Of a DNA stretch of 64,000 bases, positions 12,041 to 22,900 are shown piece by piece. How positions within the stretch are numbered: the stretch's first letter is position 1; the number at the start of each line of letters is the position of its first letter. Source of the DNA: Danio rerio (lineage: Eukaryota; Chordata; Actinopteri; Cypriniformes; Danionidae); contig NC_133185.1 of assembly GCF_049306965.1 (NCBI RefSeq), positions 39,015,501-39,079,500 on the forward strand, given 5' to 3'. Below the pieces are notes generated by a model, which searched no databases, was not told the origin of the DNA, and saw only the letters and a program-made list of their open reading frames with translations. Made by a program: the position numbers and the translations under genes.

Positions 12041-13008
12041 CAGGGCTACATGGTGGCAGAGTGGGTAGTGCTGTCGCCTCACAGCAAGTAGGTCGCTGGT
12101 TCGAGCCTCGGCTGGGTCAGTTGGCAATTCTGTGTGGAGTTTGTATGTTCTCCATGTGTTCTCGTGGGCTTCCTGCAGGTGCTCTGGTTTCCCCCACAGT
12201 CCAAAGACATGCGATATAGGTAATTTGGGTAAGACAAAATGTCCGTAATGTAATTCAAGAGTTTATGCTTAGCTGATGGCTATAAAGCTTGTGTGGCATG
12301 CTGGTGAGAGCCCTGAGCTCATAAGATCCTCGAGCCCAGGGCTCCCTCGCGTTTGCAAGGGGAGAGGGGAGTTTGAGCTCAGGTAGATGTCGAGAACTCT
12401 CCTGCTATAGTAGCTAATGAACAGATAGCGATTGCTCTTAAGAGATAACTACTTACAAGGAGCATGTCTATGGTGTCGATTTGGATTACTCAATTTACTT
12501 AAGTTGCATGTTTTTGGATGGTGGGAGGAAACTGGGGAACCCGGGGGAAACCCACATGAGCACGGGGAGAACGTGTAAACTGCACAGAAACATCGGCTGG
12601 CTTGGTAAGGACTAGAACCAGTGACTATATGGCTGTGAGGGAACAGAGCTAACCACTGGGCCACTGTGCCACCCATCTAGGAAAGGAAGAGGAGTAGGGA
12701 TGGGAGGAGGGATTCTTTAAAACGAAGATGGCTGTCATATGGAACTTAGGGTATTTATAGTAGCTTAGGAATCGACTGATTGGTGAATCATGAATTGAAT
12801 AATGCGGGGCCCATTGCAAGCAATCATAAGCATGTGATCCTCTCGAAATTAGTTTATAAATAAACTTCACATGTATGTGTATGAGAGTTTATGGGTGTTT
12901 CTCAGTGATGGGATATGTAAACGATATGCTGGATAAGTTGGCGGTTTATTCCACTGTGGCGACCCCTAAATAATAAAGGGACTAAGCTGAAAAGAAAATG
13001 AATGAATG
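12041..13008 (+). mobile_element. DANA SINE split by an insertion
   Basis: The 5' part at 12041-12267 has the tRNA-derived head (GTGGCAGAGTGGGTAG, GTCGCTGGTTCGAGCCTCGG) and the CCACAGTCCAAAGACATGCG block. The 3' part at 12884-13008 resumes with ATGCTGGATAAGTTGGCGG, CCACTGTGGCGACCCC and ends AAAGAAAATGAATGAATG. The gap is a 616-bp insertion. Confidence 0.85.
12268..12883 (-). mobile_element. Insertion inside the DANA SINE
   Basis: Flanked on both sides by AGAGTTTATG (12258-12267 and 12884-12893), a likely 10-bp target duplication. The right two thirds repeat the block order of 11500-11960, including a reverse SINE-like core at 12480-12676. That makes this a younger insertion of the same composite family. 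Confidence 0.6.
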
Positions 13009-13270
13009 TTTTGGCTCGTTTTAAATAAGTTGTTTGAACAAACAGCAAACACCATTTTTTGAGTGAATGTTGTCTCGCTTTTCCATAAATGTATCTATTA
13101 CTCTGAATTATAATCAAACATAAATTTTGACTTTTTTTTATAAAGCTTATTTAAAACATGAATGAAGGATCTTGCATTTAATATGTTTTTATATATACAT
13201 AAATTATTGTTTGGTCATTTAATTTGATGCAGACAATCATTTTAAACATAATTTTTTTACAGTATTTAAT

Positions 13271-13624
13271 ACAGATGAAGTCAGAATTATTAGCCCTGCT
13301 GAATTATTACCCAGTGTATATATTTTTTTCCTAATTTCGGCTTAATGAAAATAAGTTTTTTCAACAAATTTCTAAACATAATACTTTTTTCTGTAGACAG
13401 TCGAAAAAGAAAATTGCTTTACGGGGCTAAAAATATTTATTAAAATGGGTAAAAAAATAAAACCTGCTTTTATTTTAGCCGAAATAAAACAAATAAGACT
13501 TTCTCCAGAAGAAAAAAATATTATAGGTAGTACTGTAAAAAATGTCTTGCTCTGTTAAACATCATTTGGAAAATATTTGAAATAAGAAGAAAAAGAATAA
13601 AAGGAGGATTTTGTCTTCAACTGT
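13271..13624 (+). mobile_element. Copy of the GTCAGAATTATTAGCC family, internally deleted
   Basis: Starts ACAGATGAAGTCAGAATTAT, ends TTGTCTTCAACTGT, and keeps ATAAAACAAATAAGACTTTC and TGTTAAACATCATTTGG. The middle block (TTTGCCATGATGACA...), present in copies at 16515 and 42661, is missing. The family is very abundant in zebrafish and has inverted ends but no coding capacity. Confidence 0.75.
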
Positions 13625-14207
13625 ATAAAGTAAATACTTTATTATGTCCATCATGCCTGCAGTTTAAACTGCAAAAACAACAAGAACTAAATTATGGAAA
13701 TTAAATTAATTAATTCAAAATACTGTATTGAGTATTTTATTTTCATGACTGTAACATTAATGCTCTATACATAAGATATATTTCATTCATAAACTGTTTG
13801 TTCATTCTAAGTCACTGAATAACCAGTTTAGGTTACAGGATAACTAGGTGATCAGTATCACTGTAATATACAGTTCAATAATATTTATATATTTATACAT
13901 ATATATTCAGTCTTTAAAGAAATTAAGTTGTCATTAGGGTCCATTTTCTTATCATTGCTGTTGTTGTCATTGTATAATCATATTTGTCGTATAATACTCT
14001 AGCAGGAGGAAATCTGTTATATTATGGAGGCCGGAATTGCGCAGTGCTTGGATACCTATTTACCCGTCAAGTGCCTGGGTAATAATTGATAGATTTCCTG
14101 AGAGGACAACAACAAAAAAAACGGGCCCAGATGGGTTACACCACAGTGAGGTAAGAGATTCAGCTCACTCCTTTAACATTTACAACACAGTCCAGTTCTC
14201 TGACACC
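13625..14207 (+). other. kl upstream region and 5' UTR
   Basis: AT-rich upstream sequence leading into the kl 5' UTR. The frame is open 5' of the kl ATG but without supporting homology. No TATA box or CpG island could be assigned. Confidence 0.4.
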
Positions 14208-17200
14208 ATGAAAGTGACATGGATTCCTCTGCCGCTCGTTTTGTTCTGTCAATTTCAGGGCACAGCATCTGATCCAGGAGCAGGACAGCACACATGGGAC
14301 ACATTCAGCAAACTTCCATATCCCGACGACAAAGCCTTCCTCTATGACACCTTTCCTGATAAGTTTATGTGGGCCGTCGGCACCGCTGCATATTCAGTGG
14401 AAGGAGCCTGGGAAAAAGACGGGAAGGGTAAGTCAATCTGGGACACTTTTACTCGAGGAGGGACCCGAGTGTCCAGAGGAGACGTTGGTAGCGATAGTTA
14501 TCATAACATCCCTGGAGACCTTCGAGCTCTTCAGCAACTAGGAGTCAGTCATTATCGGTTCTCCTTGTCCTGGCCACGCATTTTCTCCAATGGCACTAAG
14601 GAAAGCTACAACGACAAAGGTGTGGAGTATTATAAAAATCTGATCCGGGGTTTGAAGGACATTAAGGTGCAGCCTGTTGTCACTTTGTATCATTGGGACC
14701 TGCCTGACAGTTTGCAGACGCTCTTTGGAGGCTGGAGTAATTCGGTTATGGTGGAGCTGTTCAGAGACTATGCCGATTTTTGCTTTAAGACATTTGGATC
14801 GGATGTGAAATTTTGGATCACTATCGACAATCCTTTTGTCGTGGCCTGGCATGGATATGGAACTGGGGTTGTGGCTCCGGGTATCAAGAATGACTCTGAT
14901 TTGCCTTTCAGAGTCGGACACAATCTGCTGAAGGTAATAAGTGTCACATGCTGAAATGTTTGTTTGGAATTAAGAGTTTAGATATTGAATAGATATTTTA
15001 GAGTCGAGATACCGAATGGAAGGCAGAGAAAATTGCACACATACTATATACAGTGCTCGGCATATATAAGTAAACCCCTTACATCTTTTAAATTGATATT
15101 TTTAGGAAGCTATACAATATTATATTTGTTCACATACTTTAGATTAGTTAGTACTGAAGTCAAATCTGGAGCTCATCTAACAAAATAACTCACGATAACT
15201 GTCCAAAAACTAGTACACCAAAATTGATATGTTATAAAAAATAATATTTATTACAAACTTAAATCTGTTTAATAAATCTGTTTTTTTTTAAATGCATTAA
15301 AATACACTACCTATGTTCTCTGACAAATGGATAAAAATATTCATTTTCAAAATGGGGTGTACTCAGTTATGCTGTGCACTGTATGTGTAATCGTATTTAT
15401 TTCATTCATGTATAAAGCCTTTTATTTCAGTTGTTTCAGTATCAGAAAAAATCTATGTTTAAAAAAGATAAAAGTAATATTTGATGAGCCTAAGAGACTT
15501 CTTTTTAGCAAAATTGAAAAATAATTCAGTCTGGTATGTAAAACCTCTTCTGGATTTTTATTTATATATTTTTTTCAAATATTTTCAAATAATTAACCTT
15601 TTATTTTTCAATATTTTTCATTTGGGGCAGCACGGTGGCACAGTGGGTAGCACAATCACCTAACAGCAAGAAGGTTGCTGGTTCGAGCCCCGGGTGTCCA
15701 AAGACATGCAGCACATTGGATATACTAAAAATTGGCTATAGTGTATGTGAGTGTGTGCAAGAGTGTGTGGATGTTTTCCAGTGTTGAGTTGTAGCTGGAA
15801 GGGCATCCGTTGTGCAAAACATATGCTGGATAAGTTGGCGGTTCATTCTGCTGTGGTGACAGAAGATTAATAAAGGGACGAAGCTGAAAAGAAAATGAAT
15901 GAATGAATTTCGAATTTCTCATGTGATGACCTAACAGAGCAAGACAAATTTTCCCAGTATTTCCTATTAATTACTCTTATTATTCCTATTATATATAGCT
16001 ATTTAAGCCTAGTTACGAAATATTTGTTTTTCATTAAAGAACAAACCACTGTTTATCAATAACTTAGTTAACATAATGAGTTAAGCCTTTAAATATCACT
16101 GTAAGCTGAATACTAGTGTCTTGCAAAATATCTAGTCAAATATTATGTACTGTCATCATGGCAAAGACAAAGGAGTTAGTTATTAAACATTTATTTTACA
16201 TCAAATTATTTGGTTATTTGATTTCTTGTGACAATAAAGTCAGTTTTTCCATCAAAGCACTAAGTTAAATTCTGAAATATATTTACACAGAAAAAATAAT
16301 TTTAAGGTAAATAATATTATGAAAAATCTTTAAATTGATAAATGTCCAATAAAATTTATTTACATAAAAATATAAAGAAATAGGTAAATAAGTCATAAAA
16401 TGACAAAATATTTCACAATATTATTCATACATTGTATTTTAAGTCAAATAAATACAGCATCTTCAACCATAAGTGATTTTTTTTTTAACTAAAGAAGCAT
16501 TTGGCTTCTATTGTACAGTTGGAATTATTAGCCCTCCTGAATTATAAGCCCCCTGTATATTTTATTCCCCAATTTCTGTTTAACGGAAATAGGATTTTTT
16601 CAACATATATTTAAACATTCATTTATTAATTTTCCTTCAGCTTAGTCTTTTTATTCATAAGGGGTCACCACAGCGGAATGAACCGCCAACTTATCCAGTA
16701 TATTTTTTTACATAGCGGATGCCCTTCCAGCTGCAACCCCATTACTGGGAATCATCCATACACACTCATTCACACTCATACACAACAGCCAATTTAGTTT
16801 ATTCAATTCACTTATAGCGCATGTCTTTGGACTGTGGGGGAAACCGGAGCACCCAGAGGAAATCCATGGTGACCACTCCACACTGCCAAAATGCCCTGCC
16901 GGGACTTGAATCAGCAACCTTGCTGTGAGGCAATAGTGCTTACCACTAAGTCACCGCGCCGCCCCATTTCTAAACAGAGTAGTTTTAATAACTAATTTCT
17001 TTTATCTTTGCCATGATAACAGAAAATAATATTTGACTAGATATTTTTCTAGACACATCAATACAGCTTAAAGTGACATTTAAAGGCTTAACTAGGTTAT
17101 TTAGGTTTACTTGGCAGGTAAGGGTAATTAGGCAAATCATTGTATAACCATGGTTTGTTCTGTAGACAATCAAAAAAAAAAATACTGCTTAAGGGGGCAA

Positions 17201-19892
17201 ATATTGACCTTAAATTGTTTTTTAAAAAATTAAAAACTGCTTTTATTCTAGTCGAAATAATACAAAAAAACTTTCCCAAGAAGAAAAAACATCATAGGAA
17301 ATACTGTGAAAATTTTTTTGCTCATCATTTGGGAAATATTTAAAAAAGATAATTATAGAAATAATAAATTTGACTTTAACTGTATATACTGTACATATAT
17401 ATAACAAAAACATGTTTTCAATTGTATTCTAGGCTCACGCTGCAGCCTGGCACCTGTATGACGAGCGATATCGTGCCGCTCAGGGTGGGAGAGTGTCCAT
17501 GGCTCTGGGATCTCACTGGATCAAACCCAGCAGAACCAGACAGGAGAGCCGCAAAGCCTGCCAGCGCTCTCTAAACTTTGTGCTTGGCTGGTTCGCCCGT
17601 CCCTTGTTTGTAGATGGAGATTATCCACCCTGCATGAAGGACAATCTGACCCACAGACTGCCGTCCTTCACCGAGGCCGAGAGCGCGTATGTGAACGGAA
17701 CCGCCGACTTCTTTGCTCTGTCTCATGGACCTGCTCTTAGTTTTCAGCTGATCAATGACAGTCTGCGCTTCGGCCAGACTGAAGATTTGGGTCTGAGAAT
17801 GCTTTTGTACTGGGTCCGTGCAGAGTACAACAATCCTCCCATCTTTGTGGTGGAGAGCGGCTGGTATGGAAGTGGCAACACCAAAACAAAGGATGCCAAG
17901 CATATGTACTATTTAAAGCGCTTCATTATGGAGACGCTAAAAGGTATGTGGATGAATGAGGGGGTTTAATGATATTGTGAGGGTTTATTTGATGTTTAAG
18001 GGTTGGTTTGTGCCAGTGGTGGAAGGAGTATTGAAAAATCATACTTAAGTCAAGTCAAGCTTTAATGTCATTCTGCTACATGTGTTGACATACAGAGGAA
18101 CGAAATGTTGTGTCTTGCAGGACAACGGTGCTACATAAATTAATCATATACAAACACCACACTGGACATGAGCTATTTAAATAAAACATATGCATAACTA
18201 ACATATACCATAAGATACTTAACTATACACATAAGACAGGCTATACAAGTACTTTTACATGAGACTGAACAATGTTGTGCAGAATATTGTTTCTACAGTG
18301 TTTTTACAGGTGGTTTGTCAAGCCCACTCACTCATATGAAGCACAATTTATAATGCACAATGTTTCTAAGGGACAAAAATTGTCTATAGTGCAAATTAAT
18401 AACTTTTTTGTTTTTACTTTAATCCAAGGTTAATCCAACATTCATAACAATTGCAGAGAGATCACCTCCTGTGTCTTTCAAATCACGTGTATGAAAGCAT
18501 TATGGCTTCCCTGTAAAATATAATGATGACGAAAGAAGTTGTGGTGGGACTGACCTTAATGCTGTCTTAGGTTATTAATTAAAGGCGTTTTCTGTCACTG
18601 TTTGTTTAGCCTGCATAAATGCATTCAGTTGTAAAGCTGCACAATAAATCATTAAGAAACTGTGATCTCAATTCAAACCTGTGCAACATGAATGACAAAT
18701 GATAATAATGATTTGCATATGTTTATTAATCCTAAGCACTGCATTCAGACCTGCGTTTAATCGAGAGAGATTCAGTTTTTACACTTTTTCAATTCGTTAC
18801 AAACAATTAAATAACACAGAAGTACTGGGAGAACAGTTTATAGTTCAGATATAAACACTGATGTTTATGGTGAAGATTAAAATCACAGTTTAATGGAACT
18901 TGATGCTGGGGTTGTAGCAATTTCATTGTTTAACCAATGGGTGGCGACAAACAACCATCAAAATTATGTCACAGAATAGGTTTTTAAAAGTGATCCACCT
19001 TTAATGACACATGAAGTTAAAAACCATGAAGTTATATTTGAATTATTGAATCATTAACTGAAAATAAATATGATTAGTTGTACAAGATGTTAGATTTCTA
19101 TATTTAGTATTATCAGCAACAGTAGCAAAGGTCATTTTTTGTAATGAATATTTTCCATTTTCAGCTGTTTCTTTCTTGATTTTTATTTTTTTATTAAAAT
19201 TACAGGTTCTACGTTCTGTTTGTTAAAACCAATTGGTTTTTGCTGTAATGTATTTGTATAAATGGAAACCAAATGACATTTGTCTCCTCCCCTTTTTTTG
19301 CTGATCCGAAAAATGATCTGATCCGTGACTCAAAAACCGTAGTGTGATTCGACACAGTAAGATGTGTAGTCTGTTACATCAGTACTGTTTTTAACAATTC
19401 AGATTTCAAAGTCAATCATCAACATACATTTTCTTGTCTTTCCAGCAATCCATGTTGACAGGGTGAATGTGATTGGCTACACGGCCTGGTCTCTGCTGGA
19501 TGGATATGAGTGGTACCGTGAATATGCGATACGCAGAGGGCTGTTCTATGTGGATTTCAACACTCCTGATCTGAAGAGAGAGCCGAAGGCATCTGCCACT
19601 TTCTATAGCAAACTCATAGAGAAGAATGGCTTCCCTCAGCTGCCAGAGAACCGCCCTGCACACGGTGCATTTCCCTGTGACTTTGCTTGGGGAGTGGCTG
19701 CCAACTCCATACAGGTACAACTTTCCCTGCTTATCACGTTTAAAGGTGCTCTAAGTAAATTTTGCCAAATTAAAAGGAGTGGGATCATCACTATACTCTA
19801 CCTGACAAAAGTCTTGTTGTCGATCCCAGTTGTAAAGGCAACAAATAATTACTTGACTTCTAGTTGATCGTTTGAAAAAGTGGCAGAAGGTC

Positions 19893-19935
<43 letters not shown>

Positions 19936-22900
19936 CCAATGAATCATCTGTTGAACTGCATCACAATCATCACAAATACTGCAGAAGACCTATTGAAACT
20001 TGGAAGTTTTTTTAATAAAAAATCATGGTTTGGGGTTACATTCAGTATGGGGGCGTGCGAGAGATCTGCAGAGTGGATGGCAACATCAACAGCCTGAGTT
20101 ATCAAGACATTTGCGCTGCCCATTACATTGCAAACCAGAGGAGAGGGCAAATTCTTCAGCAGGATAGCGCTCCTTATCATACTTCAGCCGCCATATTAAA
20201 GTTCCTGAAAACAAAGAAAGTCAAGGTGCTCCAGGATTGGCCAGCCCAGTCACCAGAGATGAACATTATTGAGCATGTCTGGGGTTAGATGGAGGAGGAG
20301 GCATTAGATGAATCCAAAGAATCTTGATGAACTCTGGGAGTCCTGCAAGAACGCTTTCTTTGCCATGACTTTATTAATAAGTTTTTTGAGTCATTGCAGA
20401 GATGTATGGATGCCGTCCTTCAAGCTCATGGGAGTCATACACAATATTCATTCTTTTTCCACTTCAGCATGACTTTATAATCTATACTGCACATTATTTC
20501 TGTTAAGTGACTAGACTTTTGTCTAAGCAAAGTCAGGCCTTACTGTCCTAACTAAATAACTAACAATCAAGGCATGATCATATTTTATTCTGGTAAAATG
20601 GGCGTAATCTAGTGTCCTTTGCCTTTTATATAAGCCACTTCTGATACCAAATGATCAACTAGAAGTCAAATTATTATTTGCTGTTCCTAAAACTTGGATA
20701 GGCGACAAGACTGAGGTAGTGTAATTATGCCACGTCTACTGAGTAATTTTTTTTAATTCCGGGTAATCTTGTTGGATTCGCTTCTCAGATACCAACTAGA
20801 TGAACATCTGGACCACGATGCTGCTATTCACATGTTGCTTGCAGTGGTAAATTATTAGTGGGCATCAACCACACAGTAGTAGCTGTTGCTGACTATTTAA
20901 ATATAATGGCTTTGTTGTCTTGTCACAAATCCAATGATGCTAGTGATTCTCTTGGAACAATCGTTAATCAGCAGTATGAATATGTCACATTTTGATAGCA
21001 GTAAATTTTGAAGTACAGGTGGTACTAAAAAAGTAAACTTTGTACAGAACGCAGTGGAAAACTCCTAAGAGTGAGCCATACTAATCCCTGCCTCAACCTG
21101 CTGTGAAAAAGCACCTTATTAACAATATTGTGAATTTATTAATAATAGATTTTATTATTGTCAATGCCGAAAGCATTGAAAACAGATTTTTTTGGTGGAA
21201 ACAATGATTTTTCATGGATTCATTAATAAAAAAAAAGTAAACGCCATTTGGATTTTAATCTTCATTGATGCACAATGTCTCTTTTTTAAATTTAATAATA
21301 AAACAACTTTGATACTACTAAAAAAGACTCACTGCACAAATTTACTCAAAATTAAGGAAATGGCCGGACTTTGTACACCACAGTCCAGAACATCAAACCT
21401 ACTGAATTGTTTTTGTTTGTCCCGTTCAAGGGTCATTTTTGCAGAACTTGTACATTTACCTTTAACTCTGACCTTGGTTTAAACTTCAAACACTATTAAA
21501 CATCATTTGCAGTTCATTCTATTGAAATTCACCATCTGAAATCATCCTGTTTTATAGGTTGACACTACCCCTACGCAGTTCACCGACACTAATGTTTACA
21601 TCTGGAACATTTCTGGAAACGGAGAGCTGAAAAAGCTCCCTGGGCTGCAGGCGCCCCATCTGCGCAGGACACCCCACTGCGCCGACTACGGCAGCATCCG
21701 TCAGCAGGTGTCTGATCTACTCCGAATGCAAGTCTCCCATTTCCATTTCTCCCTCAACTGGTCCTCCATCGTCCCCACAGGCCACGTGTCTGATGCTAAC
21801 GAAACATTGCTAAGATACTATTATTGTTTTGTCAGCGAGCTACAAAAAGTGAACATAACCCCTGTGGTGACTCTTTGGCACCATACAGGGAAACTGTCCA
21901 GCCTTCCAGCACCAATGGAGGCCAGTGATGGCTGGCAGAGCGAGAAGACTGTCCAGGCCTTTGTGGACTATGCTAGGTTGTGTTTCCATCGACTAGGAGC
22001 TCATGTCAAGCTCTGGATCACACTCAATGAGCCCAACGATGAGGATCTTGAATACACTGTAGGTCACCAGCTGCTACGTGCACATGCTCTAGCTTGGCAC
22101 GTCTACGACAGAGAATTCCGCAAGGCCCAAGGTGGCAAAGCATCACTGGTTCTTCATATGGATTGGGTCGAACCTGCATTTTCATTCAACAGGGAGGACG
22201 TGGCCCCTGCAGACCGAGTCCTGGACTTTCGAGTGGGATGGTTTGCGGAGCCTATTTTCGGTAAAGGCGATTACCCGGCGGTGATGCGTAGCTGGCTCCA
22301 ACAGAGGAACACTATTGATCTTTTCAACTACCACTTACCCACGTTCAGCGAAGAGGATCGGCTGTTGGTGAAAGGAACCTACGATTTCTTCGCCATCAGC
22401 CATTTTACTACCTCGATGGTGTACGATGGAGTGGAGGATAAATACACCTTTAAGGACAAGCTGCAGGTTCAGCTTATATCTGACGTGACCTGGATCATGT
22501 CCCCAAGACGCAACTCTCCTGTGGTTCCCTGGGGTCTACGCAAGGCATTGAACTGGGTGAACTCGCGATACAAAGGTGTTCCCATTTACGTGATGGCCAA
22601 TGGTGTTCAAGAGGATACCGCTAGGTTTAAGGATAGCTTGCGCAGCTATTACCTTTACAACTATGTGAATGAGGCCTTGAAAGGTAAGAAATCATTTGTG
22701 TTGGCTTCCAGTAAAGTAGTTCATGCTGATCCCAATTTTTGAAAATGTTTGTAGTTATAGTTTATATGTGGCTCCAATAGCCTAGCGGTTAAGTGCGCTG
22801 ACATGTTTGACACATTCCTGTCCAAAAAACATTTTTAAAATTAATCAAATAAAGAATTTATACTTTTGCGTCAAGCGCACATGTATGGTTTTGCACAGCC

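Noticed and set aside
12060-12120. Possible tRNA gene (box A/B-like GTTCGAGCC)
   Set aside because: It is the tRNA-derived head of a DANA SINE; no complete cloverleaf is evident.
14538-14921. 127-codon minus-strand frame opposite kl exon 1
   Set aside because: Shadow of the kl coding exon with no domain of its own.
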